Source: Urechis unicinctus (taxonomy: Eukaryota > Annelida > Polychaeta > Xenopneusta > Urechidae). From it: a DNA stretch of 64,000 nt. The stretch spans positions 37,825,646 to 37,889,645 of the forward strand of contig CM067354.1 in assembly GCA_034190875.2 (NCBI GenBank). Direction: 5' to 3'. Below the pieces are notes generated by a model. That model searched no databases and was not told where the DNA came from. It saw only the letters and a list, made by a program, of their open reading frames with translations. Positions within the stretch are counted from its first letter, which is position 1. Every line of letters starts with the position of its first letter. This document shows positions 51,801-64,000 of the stretch, piece after piece. The position numbers were made by a program, and so were the translations under genes.

Positions 51801-54604
51801 CTGTGTTTGTGTGTGGTTGTGTGTAGGCGGGGTTAGCTCTGATGACCTGTGTTTGTGTGTGGCTGTGTATAGGCGGGGTTAGTTCTGATGACCTGTGTTT
51901 GTGTGTGGTTGTGTGTAGGCGGGGTTAGTTCTGATGACCTGTGTTTGTGTGTGGTTGTGTGTAGGCGGGGTTAGCTCTAGCCATCATCGCTCACCATATT
52001 TGTCTCATGTACTCGGCTATGTTCTCTGCTAATCTCCTCATGCACCTCTGCTTCGCCATCCTAGCCACGCAGGTGTGTACTCAACCGTTATCACTTATGA
52101 AACAATGCCAAGCTTTAAAAAAGGCAAATTTTTGTTCTATCAACTGCTGGATATATCACCTATCAGTATGCAGTGTGATTTTACATACCTGTGTGTTACC
52201 TGTCAGGTGTGCTACGTGATTGATGCCTTCCTGAGTCCTACTCACATCCTGGCTAGTACACTTGATGAGAACAATTACAGGTGTATTGTTATGTCTCTCT
52301 TTCCTTCATTACTTCTTCTTGGCCCAGTTCACCTGGATGATGACACAGGTAAACATCATTTACCTGATATTAAGGTGGTTGATCGAAATAAATCCACTCA
52401 AAATGAATTTCATAAATCTAAATCTGGAATTTTTATTTGTTTTTACAGGCAATCAATTTTTATAAAACATTAGTACTGAACGACGAGCACACAGAGAGGA
52501 AGTATGTGTTGTATTTCTTCATTGGATGGGGTGAGTTTTGTTTCTGTGTGGCAGCCTCCTAATTGAGTATCATACTGCTGTGTAGCAGCTGTTGTTGTAC
52601 ACCACGTGAATGTTTGACAGGGTTGCCCATCTGCATCCTGGCTGTGTTCTACATCGCCACGTACGTCATCTACCGCTACACAACTGACCTGCCTGCTGAT
52701 CACATCTACGGCGACGTCACCGGCAACCTTGACGTGTGCGTGTCTCCACAATTACAATTTTTTTTTTCTCATTGTGTTTGTTTATTGAAGTAATATGATA
52801 TACCAATACAAGAAATTTGCAGTGGATTATGCTTCCCTCTAATATATGGGAGACTACTGCTTCCGGGAGGCCAGGACAAGCAGTGAGCAGGATTAGTACA
52901 TGGTACTCTGACATTGGCCATATGATTCATGGGCTGCAGGTGTGTATTTCAGGTGTTTCCTGACACATCCGTATGCTGGTCTGGCAGGTGTGGTGTTACC
53001 TGTATTGGTCTGCCTCATGGTGGTGGCTGTTGTCTTTATACAGGCCTTCCAGGTCACCCCTCAATGGCAGGCTTATGATGACGTGTACAAGGGCAGGTAC
53101 AACATTAATGGTGAGCTCCAAGCAGCCAGCCAATGGCATTCCTCGTGGAAATTAGTTTTATGACTATGCATTAATCATAATCTAGTGGTGAGTTTTCTCT
53201 TTGTATGATTGTACAGATAGGACAAATGCATGCTTACCTGTGATGTTAATGAAACATATGTATGTTTAACTGTGATGTTAATGAGTCTATCTTTGTGTAC
53301 GTGTGATGTTAATCAACCTGTGTTTACATCTGATATTTAACAAGTCTACCTGTATTTACCTGTAATGTTAAATGTTTACCTGTGTTTACCTGTGACTTTT
53401 AATGAGTCTATCTGAATGTGGCTATAGAGGTGCGTCTGATGCTGTTCTTCTGGGCTCTGCTCGTTATGACCTGGCTCTGGGGAGGACTACACATGGTTTA
53501 CAGTCAGCTCTGGATGCTTATTCTCTTCTGCATATTCAACGTCATAATGGTGTGTTAATGCTGTCATAACGTATCATAATTTACCCTGTTAATGTTATCA
53601 TAACGTCAAACTTTTCAACGTTGGTCCTTCTCACAATGTTTCACCGATATTGTTCAGACACACATTTAATACCTCCAGCACTTCTTGGGGTGCAACTTCA
53701 ATCTTAACCCAACAAATCCTGTTGCACCTGGATGCTCGTACAGTCCTTCACTGTTTTTGTTTCAGGGGCTGTATGCGTTTGTTGTGTATGGTGCTCTGAG
53801 GAACCCTTGTTTCCCTTGCTTCCGCCCTCAAAAAGCTGCCTACTCTATCAACGCCACGATGAGTGAGGGGTCTGTACAAGTCCACTACCCCCACCCTCAC
53901 CCGCGACCTCCTTCCTCATCCACTGGTAGTAAGGACTCGCAAGCATCTGAGGTGAGATCAGCTTGTATGGATGCTCCATTGGTTAAGTTATTAAGTATGG
54001 TGTTACAGTCTTGTGTATATTATGCCTGCCTTTGCAAATGGACGATTTCATCACCTTGGCGATACATTATTATCTTCTTCATGATTCTTTTCACCACCTC
54101 GGGGATATCTTCAATATGATTCACTTCATCACCATCATCTATTCGTGATTGAATATTCATGATAATTTTCCATTCAAATTAGCTAAATGTCTATTGCTGT
54201 AATCATATTCACAACAGGGAGGTGTTGTGAATCTAAATGTTAACAGTTTTCGCAAGTATGCAGTTATGATACAATTCCGCATTATTCACCCAAATTGTGT
54301 ACAGCACTGGGAGAGGGATTCAATCTCGCGGCAGAGTTTGCTTCATGTGAAGCGTACTATGGGTCCTAGTGGCGTGTACACCATTCCTCACCCGTCCATC
54401 CCACCCTCACATCCCACCGACGACTCACGAGACTTTGATGACCTCATCTACGCATTGAAGTCCAACAGGGGGTATGACTCCAGTGACATCAGCCACCCTA
54501 TTGATCATGAGATTGACGAGGTTCATATTCATGGCATCCCTCCCTCTGCTTCTAATGGCACATATGAACGGAAACGTATACCCATCGCAGACACGCATTT
54601 ATAA
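280..54604 (+). CDS. ADGRV1: Adhesion G-protein-coupled receptor V1 orthologue (5'-partial, about 92 exons)
   Basis: Very large cell-surface receptor. In vertebrates it forms ankle links of hair-cell stereocilia and periciliary fibres of photoreceptors, and binds the Usher-2 scaffold proteins through its C-terminal PDZ ligand. Exons were chained by hand by checking AG/GT borders and codon phase across each intron. The order of domains is Calx-beta, LamG, Calx-beta, Cys-rich insert, Calx-beta, EAR repeats, Calx-beta, GAIN/GPS, 7TM and a DTHL tail, which is the human order. I count about 33 Calx-beta units by their acidic DDxxPE-type turn (human has about 35). The signal peptide and several Calx-beta repeats must lie upstream of the window, since the first exon starts mid-domain in phase 0. 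Four exons show one-base frame breaks, probably assembly errors. The family is certain; individual exon ends are well supported but unconfirmed by transcripts. Confidence 0.96.
3190..3975. repeat. Minisatellite, about 39-bp unit, about 20 copies
   Basis: Unit core is CTACATACAACAGCCTTATA then CTGCGGCCTTATATAACAA. It lies in the intron after exon 8. Copies are 85-100% alike, with a few partial units. Confidence 0.95.
4060..6276 (+). CDS. ADGRV1: ADGRV1 exons 9-12: laminin-G / pentraxin-like domain
   Basis: Exons 4060-4222, 5055-5284, 5878-6002 and 6148-6276. The segment contains [29 protein letters not shown] with FYVDG, and ends [12 protein letters not shown]. This is the concanavalin/LamG pattern that human ADGRV1 carries inside its Calx-beta array. 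Two oddities affect its introns. The 3' end of exon 10 (5246-5284) is the founder of a minisatellite that copies the splice donor. The acceptor of exon 11 is preceded directly by 24 ATG triplets instead of a pyrimidine tract. Splice phases are 1, 0, 2 and 2, and all join cleanly. Confidence 0.9.
4262..4640. repeat. Minisatellite, 34-bp unit, about 11 copies
   Basis: Unit core is TGTCATGATATGCCTCTGAT then TCCATATACCCTCC. Intronic, after exon 9. Confidence 0.95.
4735..4945. repeat. Degenerate short tandem repeat, about 16-bp unit
   Basis: Repeated GTCATGATATACCCTC variants, clearly derived from the left part of the neighbouring 34-bp unit. Confidence 0.85.
5246..5559 (+). repeat. 39-bp minisatellite spanning the exon 10 donor
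   Basis: The last 39 bases of exon 10 (5246-5284) are followed by seven copies at 5285, 5324, 5363, 5402, 5441, 5482 and 5521. Each copy except the fifth (GTATCT) begins with GTAAGT. See findings. Confidence 0.95.
5803..5874. repeat. (ATG)24 microsatellite touching a splice acceptor
   Basis: Seventy-two bases of pure ATG directly before CAG at 5875-5877, the acceptor of ADGRV1 exon 11. Confidence 0.97.
6639..8413 (+). CDS. ADGRV1: ADGRV1 exons 13-16: Calx-beta repeats after LamG
   Basis: Exons 6639-6853, 7096-7334, 7532-7792 and 8276-8413. The motifs are [13 protein letters not shown], then [35 protein letters not shown] and [17 protein letters not shown]. Exon 14 carries two extra cysteines, in SSPCTTS and FTCPITR. 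Exon 16 ends in phase 0 at ADYQ. Its Calx-beta partner strand ([11 protein letters not shown]) resumes only at 22084, so this one domain is split by the 13.7 kb intron that houses the lectin gene. Confidence 0.9.
7355..7389. repeat. Perfect 14-bp inverted repeat with 7-base loop
   Basis: GACCATATAACCAC at 7355-7368 faces GTGGTTATATGGTC at 7376-7389, just inside the intron after exon 14. A direct partial copy follows to about 7435. Confidence 0.85.
8560..9200. repeat. Minisatellite, about 47-bp unit, about 13 copies
   Basis: Unit contains GATGGATCTGAGAGAGTGAC then ACTGTCTACTCCTCCCTTGA. Copies become more diverged towards the right end. Confidence 0.92.
11634..18026 (-). CDS. Secreted C-type lectin nested in the ADGRV1 intron (2 exons)
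   Basis: Exon 1 is 18026-17423 and exon 2 is 11872-11634. The join is AATCCAG/GTGAGT to CTTTGCAG/TATACC, phase 1, giving 280 residues ending MELL. Residues 1-18 form a signal peptide ([18 protein letters not shown]). Next comes a short region with three Cys ([14 protein letters not shown]) and a helical stretch at about residues 90-140 that could trimerise. The lectin domain follows from CPPEF: six cysteines (CPPEF, SSCYRF, EYCSAF, MHCMM, AMCSD, FICEM), a WTSGN in place of WIGG, APNQPD and HWHDAMC. QPD at the sugar site usually means galactose-type preference. WHD replaces the usual WND, so calcium binding may be altered. The ligand is unknown. The start was chosen at the first ATG before the signal peptide; an upstream in-frame TTG is not used. 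Confidence 0.88.
14580..14870. repeat. GAT-rich tandem repeat
   Basis: Repeats of GATGATGATGCTAGTTATGA with 30-36-bp spacing, preceded by simple GAT/GGT-rich DNA from about 14440. The long open frame here is a by-product. Confidence 0.85.
14935..15580. repeat. Minisatellite, 48-bp unit, about 13 copies
   Basis: Unit core is AGTATCAGTGTATAAGCCAA then TGGGTGAGTTTGTGTTAAA. It is open on both strands because 48 is a multiple of three. Confidence 0.95.
15955..16034 (-). CDS. Candidate alternative last exon of the nested lectin
   Basis: A phase-1 acceptor (TACTTCAG at 16040-16035) joined to lectin exon 1 would add about 25 residues, [20 protein letters not shown] and onward, ending at TAG, with a basic end. 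The result would be a truncated lectin lacking the sugar site. The open frame extends upstream to 16173, so it could instead be part of another exon or chance. The pyrimidine tract is poor. Low confidence. Confidence 0.25.
19524..19551. repeat. Homopolymer C(28)
   Basis: Uninterrupted run of 28 C in the giant intron; its exact length is likely unreliable. Confidence 0.95.
20630..20870. repeat. 18-bp tandem repeat, about 13 copies
   Basis: Unit ATGTAGCTGATCATGGTT with small changes. It is flanked on the left (20340-20630) by more diverged relatives. Confidence 0.92.
21832..21891. repeat. (ATC)20 microsatellite
   Basis: Pure ATC triplets in the giant intron, about 200 bp before ADGRV1 exon 17. 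Confidence 0.95.
22084..26516 (+). CDS. ADGRV1: ADGRV1 exons 17-26: Calx-beta repeats
   Basis: Exons 22084-22365, 22614-22817, 23207-23330, 23514-23807, 24166-24338, 24875-25133, 25218-25349, 25599-25717, 25955-26136 and 26339-26516. Motifs include [79 protein letters not shown] and [10 protein letters not shown]. The donor at 25349 (GTCTGT) is weak but the only one giving a clean phase. Exon 25 has no Met and is open only in the spliced frame. Exon 26 opens with [12 protein letters not shown] and leads into the Cys-rich insert. Confidence 0.9.
22810..23025 (+). repeat. Diverged tandem repeat including the exon 18 donor
   Basis: About four units, each with a CACAG/GT(G/A/T)-type donor followed by ACAATACCTGATTAATCAAC. 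Donor-like sites lie at 22818 (real), 22874, 22916 and 22973. Confidence 0.75.
23815..24065. repeat. Minisatellite, 32-bp unit, about 8 copies
   Basis: Unit core TCAATGATGGGTGGAGATAA then CTGTCACGTCAC. It begins within 10 bases of the exon 20 donor but does not include exon sequence. Confidence 0.93.
24560..24900 (+). repeat. 57-bp minisatellite spanning the exon 22 acceptor
   Basis: Six copies with TATGTCAG/GTGA(C/A)...TTGGG at 24591, 24648, 24705, 24762, 24819 and the true exon start 24875. See findings. Confidence 0.95.
26530..26975. repeat. Minisatellite, 27-bp unit, about 15 copies
   Basis: Unit TATAATGACTCACCCACATA then AGGCTGT. It lies in the intron before the Cys-rich exon. Confidence 0.95.
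27244..27393 (+). CDS. ADGRV1: ADGRV1 exon 27: cysteine-rich insert inside a Calx-beta unit
   Basis: Phase-0 exon coding 50 residues with four cysteines: [15 protein letters not shown], then VDCNWFT. The same type of insert (CATLCLKEKACSAF ... CFWM, from memory) interrupts the Calx-beta array at the corresponding point of human ADGRV1. The spacing CxxxCxxxxxC resembles a PAN/Apple-like loop, but the segment is too short to call a full PAN domain. Conservation between this animal and human suggests a structural or ligand role. Confidence 0.85.
27514..33581 (+). CDS. ADGRV1: ADGRV1 exons 28-39: Calx-beta repeats up to the EAR block
   Basis: Exons 27514-27889, 28002-28127, 30390-30575, 30694-30839, 30930-31209, 31416-31673, 31797-31881, 32167-32311, 32425-32566, 32682-32935, 33072-33256 and 33422-33581. 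Motifs include [104 protein letters not shown] and [10 protein letters not shown]. The largest intron here (28128-30389) is filled by a long 32-bp minisatellite and a hairpin. Confidence 0.9.
28702..28766 (+). ncRNA. Pre-miRNA-like hairpin in an ADGRV1 intron (candidate)
   Basis: Arms 28702-28729 and 28739-28766 pair over all 28 positions as plus-strand RNA, with two G-U wobbles and a 9-base loop. It may be a structured RNA or the remnant of a small inverted-repeat element. There is no evidence of expression. Confidence 0.35.
28850..30190. repeat. Long minisatellite, about 32-bp unit, about 42 copies
   Basis: Unit core TCTGTTATTTACTCCTTGAG then CCATCATCTCCC, with 31-32-bp periods and higher-order duplications (29335-29470 resembles 29490-29640). 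It fills most of the intron between exons 29 and 30. Confidence 0.95.
33757..36072 (+). CDS. ADGRV1: ADGRV1 exons 40-44: EAR/EPTP repeat block (beta-propeller)
   Basis: Exons 33757-33951, 34352-34495, 34708-34988, 35321-35586 and 35829-36072. The repeated pattern is a hydrophobic strand such as [31 protein letters not shown] or VHLVISN, followed by W-containing strands: [24 protein letters not shown] and SIYIWDTS. This is the epilepsy-associated repeat also found in LGI proteins, expected to fold as a propeller that binds extracellular partners. About six blades are visible. The block sits between Calx-beta units exactly as in the human receptor. Confidence 0.9.
34090..34245 (+). repeat. 43-bp tandem repeat resembling the exon 40 donor
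   Basis: Three to four units containing CTACCTGACCAGGTA. The end of exon 40 with its donor reads CTACCTGTCCAGGTA. Confidence 0.75.
36303..43762 (+). CDS. ADGRV1: ADGRV1 exons 45-62: Calx-beta repeats after the EAR block
   Basis: Exons 36303-36507, 36638-36796, 37014-37161, 37315-37486, 37741-37894, 38385-38561, 38790-39146, 39733-39900, 39997-40382, 40470-40658, 40841-41094, 41218-41357, 41513-41758, 42100-42275, 42494-42772, 42870-43013, 43195-43415 and 43603-43762. Signatures include [35 protein letters not shown] (identical in human from memory), [34 protein letters not shown] and [10 protein letters not shown]. Two introns use the GTTAGT donor (42276, 42773). Exon 53 (39997-40382) has a one-base frame break near 40162. 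Confidence 0.9.
36788..36965 (+). repeat. 34-bp diverged repeat including the exon 46 donor
   Basis: GCACTGTGAGTACTGGGC recurs 34 bases later (donors at 36797 and 36831). More decayed units with TATATCAATGGTACA follow. Confidence 0.8.
37900..38160. repeat. Degenerate short repeat
   Basis: Irregular TAATCACTAATTAACAACAC-like units with weak periodicity in the intron after exon 49. Confidence 0.5.
41860..42035. repeat. 17-18-bp tandem repeat
   Basis: TTGACATGAAGCTTTGA repeated about nine times with drift, just before exon 58. Confidence 0.85.
44036..44340. repeat. Minisatellite, 32-bp unit, about 9 copies
   Basis: Near-identical units GATTTTCATCATTGGTGGTG then TGATTTGACTAT, implying recent expansion. 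Confidence 0.96.
44590..44880. repeat. Minisatellite, 31-bp unit, about 9 copies
   Basis: Unit CCTGGCTGTATGGTGCCCTC then CCCCATGATAA, ending about 45 bases before the exon 63 acceptor. Confidence 0.95.
44924..49735 (+). CDS. ADGRV1: ADGRV1 exons 63-77: membrane-proximal Calx-beta repeats
   Basis: Exons 44924-45086, 45273-45386, 45505-45689, 45927-46118, 46384-46545, 46682-46769, 47139-47285, 47440-47630, 47743-47883, 48139-48294, 48447-48599, 48716-48873, 49069-49270, 49373-49476 and 49628-49735. Motifs include [54 protein letters not shown] and [13 protein letters not shown], plus a conserved cysteine pair in [14 protein letters not shown]. Exon 65 seems to contain two compensating one-base errors. 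The last exon drifts from Calx-beta into the GAIN region ([11 protein letters not shown]). Confidence 0.88.
49819..51639 (+). CDS. ADGRV1: ADGRV1 exons 78-84: GAIN domain with GPS autoproteolysis site
   Basis: Exons 49819-49926, 50121-50276, 50581-50676, 50820-50895, 51095-51164, 51287-51390 and 51489-51693 (the last runs into helix 1). The helical subdomain A ([33 protein letters not shown]) is followed by beta strands. The GPS has a cysteine at ASCQYF, then DVCSVV, and the terminal [12 protein letters not shown]. Cleavage would fall in HM/S, the same triplet as in human ADGRV1, leaving the Stachel-like start SLYTVV. The exon ending at 50895 does not join the next one in frame as written (see findings). 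Confidence 0.88.
51640..53830 (+). CDS. ADGRV1: ADGRV1 exons 84-91: seven-transmembrane region
   Basis: Exons 51489-51693 (end), 51965-52072, 52207-52348, 52449-52530, 52621-52735, 52953-53110, 53428-53549 and 53766-53951. Helix 1 is [13 protein letters not shown] plus [12 protein letters not shown]; helix 2 is [14 protein letters not shown]; helix 3 is [14 protein letters not shown]. The second intracellular loop [12 protein letters not shown] matches human MNDEHTERRY. Helix 4 is [16 protein letters not shown], helix 5 [17 protein letters not shown], then [13 protein letters not shown], as in human. Helices 6 and 7 are [17 protein letters not shown] and [10 protein letters not shown] with [11 protein letters not shown]. 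Between helices 2 and 3 the frame slips by one base near 52300. In mammals this receptor can signal through G-alpha-i after cleavage. Confidence 0.93.
51801..51978 (+). repeat. 46-bp tandem repeat multiplying the helix-1/2 exon acceptor
   Basis: Four copies of GTGT(A)TAG/GCGGGGTTAG at 51827, 51873, 51919 and 51965. The last is the true acceptor. See findings. Confidence 0.95.
53230..53425. repeat. Diverged 40-bp-scale repeat
   Basis: Units containing TACCTGTGATGTTAATGA with strong drift, in the intron before exon 90. Confidence 0.6.
53831..54604 (+). CDS. ADGRV1: ADGRV1 cytoplasmic tail with Usher PDZ ligand DTHL
   Basis: The tail runs from exon 91 (to 53951) into the last exon 54305-54604. 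It contains the conserved acidic patch [12 protein letters not shown] (human QEFDDLIFALKT) and ends [10 protein letters not shown], then TAA. Human ends [10 protein letters not shown] (memory). DTHL is a class I PDZ ligand used to bind harmonin, whirlin and PDZD7. The unchanged last nine residues imply that the Usher-scaffold link predates vertebrates. Confidence 0.95.
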
Positions 54605-55017
54605 TATCTGTATTGGGCTATTGAGTTCCAAGATCCATTTTGTATATTTTTATGAAAACACCACCTTTACAATTTTTTTGTACTAAATTATTGACATGGA
54701 GTAGTTTTTATGGTTTGATAACAAGACATCTGTCAGTTCACTGATTTGATGTGCACAATATTAAGGCAATGATCTTTTTTACATGTCTACATTAGTCATA
54801 TATAAGTGTTTTAATGTCAACAGTTAGTGTACATTGGTGTCTGAGGTAGAACCAAAATAGTCTTCATTATATCCCAGGTTACCATATCATTGCATTGTTC
54901 TTTACATTGTGTTCATGATTCACTAGCTAACAGCAAAGTTGAGAATGTATAATATTTAATAAGCCATATTCACATCTATAATATTTAACCTAGAATAACC
55001 AGTGAAAGTTCAATAAA
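54605..55017 (+). terminator. ADGRV1 3' UTR with poly(A) signal
   Basis: AT-rich stretch after the stop codon; AATAAA lies at 55012-55017. No open frame or repeat is evident. Cleavage is expected about 10-30 bases further on. Confidence 0.7.
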
Positions 55018-55210
55018 CAACCTCAATTTATACATGTTATGAATGGAAACAAACAAATGAAAAACCTGGCATGGTGGTGTATAATTTGATATACCTTTGT
55101 AATTGGGTGTAAGAAGAGTAGATGCATGCACGGGACTAATTCTGATGCGACTGCATTAATGAACTCAAAAACAATATCACAAAGAAAACACCAACTACTG
55201 ACATAGATAC

Positions 55211-55216
55211 TTTATT
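55211..55216 (-). terminator. Poly(A) signal of the CCDC88 gene
   Basis: TTTATT on the plus strand reads AATAAA on the minus strand. This gives CCDC88 a 3' UTR of about 0.95 kb (56141 down to about 55195). The convergent ADGRV1 signal is only about 195 bp away. Confidence 0.65.
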
Positions 55217-56141
55217 GGTTTTCTGATGCTTGCCATCTTGACATTATGATCAGAGGCAAGACTAGATGAAGGTCATGGTGACTTTGCTCAGAGGTCATTA
55301 CGATTCTCTCCAAGGTCACACTACATACACAACTCGGCACTTTACACACTAACATACATCAATCGGGAAGATTATCACAGTCATGAAACAACCGACTTAC
55401 ACAGCTTAATTTACCGCACTATTTAAATAATATAACATGAATACAAGAAAGTGAAAAATATGTCATGAAGATTATATAACATTCAAAAGTGTTAGTGAGT
55501 AAGGCTTAAAAGGCCAGTGATAGCTTGGTCTGGAAGATTATCAGCAATGCATTGTGGGAAGTATTATATCAACAGCCTTAGTAATATGAAGGTGAATGAT
55601 ACCCGGCTAACAAGCACTAAATACTCCACTTATGCATCTGCACAAGTCAAATGCTGTTGAACAAAAAGCCTATTGTAGTGGTGCCTGCATCAGATGTAAT
55701 ACAATAATGTTATATCCCTATGCTGCCTACTTATTGGACAATTGATGTCCAATGTCAAAAGACTCGATCGCTGTCATTCACTTTGACAAATTCAATTGTT
55801 TTCATCATAATACTTGGAAAACAGCTCGAGTGCGCTACAGTAAACTCCACACACAAAAAAAGCTAACAACCAAAATTGTTAACCATAGCAAAATGTTACT
55901 CTAGGTCAAAGGATAGATACATGATATCTTCTGATATGATGTACAAGATATAAATAGAGTCTGTGTAGAAACAAACAGAACACATCCTATAAACAGGCTT
56001 ACAATCAAAGTCAGCACGCTGACAGAGGGATAAACGTTATCACAGTCTGTGTATGGAGCAAGTCAAAATAACACAACAGGAAGGAAGTAAACGATGATGG
56101 GAGGATATGAGGTGTGAGTGAAGCATTACAGGAAGCAGATG

Positions 56142-62815
<6,674 letters not shown>

Positions 62816-62952
62816 CTGCACAGGTAGTGGCAAGCAATCAGTAACCCAGTACATGATTCACACCGTCAAGAGATACAGGCCATCAAATTACCAGGAAATA
62901 ATCATCAAGTCATTACAATAATCGTATGCTATAGTTATAAAAGTTACCATGC

Positions 62953-63294
62953 CTAAATAATATTGATGATGACATAGCGATCGTCAAAACTAATGGATAT
63001 TTCCTCAGGCTTTGATTGGCCGATACTGACAGTCATGGTAACAGCCAAGTCCTTTTTCACCCAGAGTCTAACTCTGAATTTCTCACAGTCAGTGATGGAC
63101 AAAACATAGTGCTGATGCAAGTGAAACTTGTCATGGATGTGTAAACGAATAGTCGAGGAATCTGTGGTACTATTGACTGATTCCAAACACTCAACTTGGA
63201 GATAATCTGACTTATTAAGATGCTGTTCCATATCTTGATCCATATTGGGTCTTGGAAGGTATAAACAGTCCCCAATGGCCTGGCTCGCCATCAT
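62953..63294 (-). CDS. Small single-exon ORF of unknown function, 113 residues
   Basis: Starts ATGATGGCG and ends TAG. The codon mix looks plausibly coding, and predicted strands alternate (TIRLHIHD, YVLSITD, FRVRLWV, VTMTVSI). It has no signal peptide or membrane helix. It lies on the same strand, just upstream of the first visible CCDC88 exon, presumably inside a CCDC88 intron. It has no obvious splice donor before its stop. It could be an alternative 5' exon, a retrocopied fragment or chance. I do not recognise it. Confidence 0.3.
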   Translation of the reverse strand: MMASQAIGDCLYLPRPNMDQDMEQHLNKSDYLQVECLESVNSTTDSSTIRLHIHDKFHLHQHYVLSITDCEKFRVRLWVKKDLAVTMTVSIGQSKPEEISISFDDRYVIINII

Positions 63295-63299
63295 TTAAA

Positions 63300-64000
63300 A
63301 CAGTATCCAAGTGACACACTTCTCTTTCCCTCCTTACACAAAGTTTTAACCTTGTTCAAAATTATTTATTGAACATTGCCACGTCCAGTAGAATAGTTTT
63401 TCAACCAGATCTGGCCCTTCCATACTAGTGAAGAAACCAGTACTACTTCCCATGAGCTGGGTTAACAGCTGACTCAGCATAAATGGAGCATGCCTATCCC
63501 AGGCAGTCCCCACCTGTTCTTATCAATCTGTCCACAAGCTGTGCCATATGAGGTTAGGGAGTAACATATTTACACTTGCTATCACCCCTTCCTATCTAAA
63601 TACATGGGTCAATATCACCATGACCATGCTGGTCAATGATGTTAATTACTGCTCACCATAACTGTGGTTTTATCAATTACAAGGCCATAAATGGCTGTAT
63701 ATATCAAGCTAATTGAGTCATTCCAAGTCAAATCAACCAGAGCCTCCCGCGAAGGATTTTTGATTTTCTTCTAGCTTCTCACAGTGAAAGTTCCATATAT
63801 CTGATGGACTTTGGTCAAATAATTAAGCCCAAATATGATTACTTCTTCAGATTCAGCCTATTTTATGATAGGGGGGTCATTTTTTATATTAAGGCCTTCA
63901 TTTTGGAGCATATTGAGGCCCCTGGAAAAGGCATTTTAAGAACAACCAGGCTCATAGCTTTCATTTTCCCTTCAGAAAAGTAAAAATATATTTGTATTGT
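63300..64000. other. Presumed CCDC88 intron, no gene seen
   Basis: AT-rich with no convincing exon in either strand. The upstream HOOK-domain exons must lie beyond the window. The 63720-63960 part looks like generic intronic or dispersed repeat DNA, but I could not assign it. Confidence 0.5.

Noticed and set aside
52280-52326. 47-base GT...AG intron in the helix 3 exon
   Set aside because: Removing it destroys conserved helix 3 and produces a stop; the stretch itself codes for LHYFFLAQ.

Overview
This is nuclear DNA from an animal. It has spliced genes with GT...AG introns, many intronic minisatellites and no bacterial-style operons. The domain order and many short motifs match vertebrate proteins closely, so I read it as a slowly evolving marine invertebrate. 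A deuterostome such as an amphioxus or an ambulacrarian is my best guess, but a lophotrochozoan cannot be excluded. Comparisons with human proteins are from memory, not from an alignment.

Positions 280-54604 (+) hold most of one giant gene, the orthologue of ADGRV1 (VLGR1/GPR98, an Usher-syndrome adhesion GPCR). Its 5' end lies before the window. I could place 92 exons with matching splice phases. In order they encode Calx-beta repeats (280-3150), a laminin-G/pentraxin-like domain (4060-6276), more Calx-beta (6639-33581) with a cysteine-rich insert (27244-27393), an EAR/EPTP block (33757-36072), more Calx-beta (36303-49735), a GAIN/GPS region, seven membrane helices, and a tail ending in the PDZ ligand DTHL.

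One intron (8414-22083, 13.7 kb) holds a separate two-exon gene on the minus strand. It encodes a secreted C-type lectin (18026 to 11634) with a signal peptide, a short coiled coil and a six-cysteine lectin domain carrying QPD and WHD motifs.

Positions 62815-56142 (-) hold the 3' part of a CCDC88 (Girdin/Daple) gene: a long coiled coil, a G-alpha-binding-and-activating motif, and a Ser/Pro-rich tail ending in WYEYGCV, as in vertebrate Daple. ADGRV1 and CCDC88 are convergent, with their poly(A) signals about 200 bp apart.

The most unusual feature is the behaviour of the intronic minisatellites. About twenty tandem arrays occur, and in at least eight places in ADGRV1 the repeated unit spans an exon-intron junction, so the 5' or 3' splice site is itself multiplied up to six to eight times. 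Two of these arrays have units of 39 and 57 nt, divisible by three, and keep an open frame through several copies.

Several exons of ADGRV1 and CCDC88 contain single-base frame discontinuities, mostly at short homopolymers, where conserved protein sequence continues in another frame. These look like residual assembly errors rather than gene decay.
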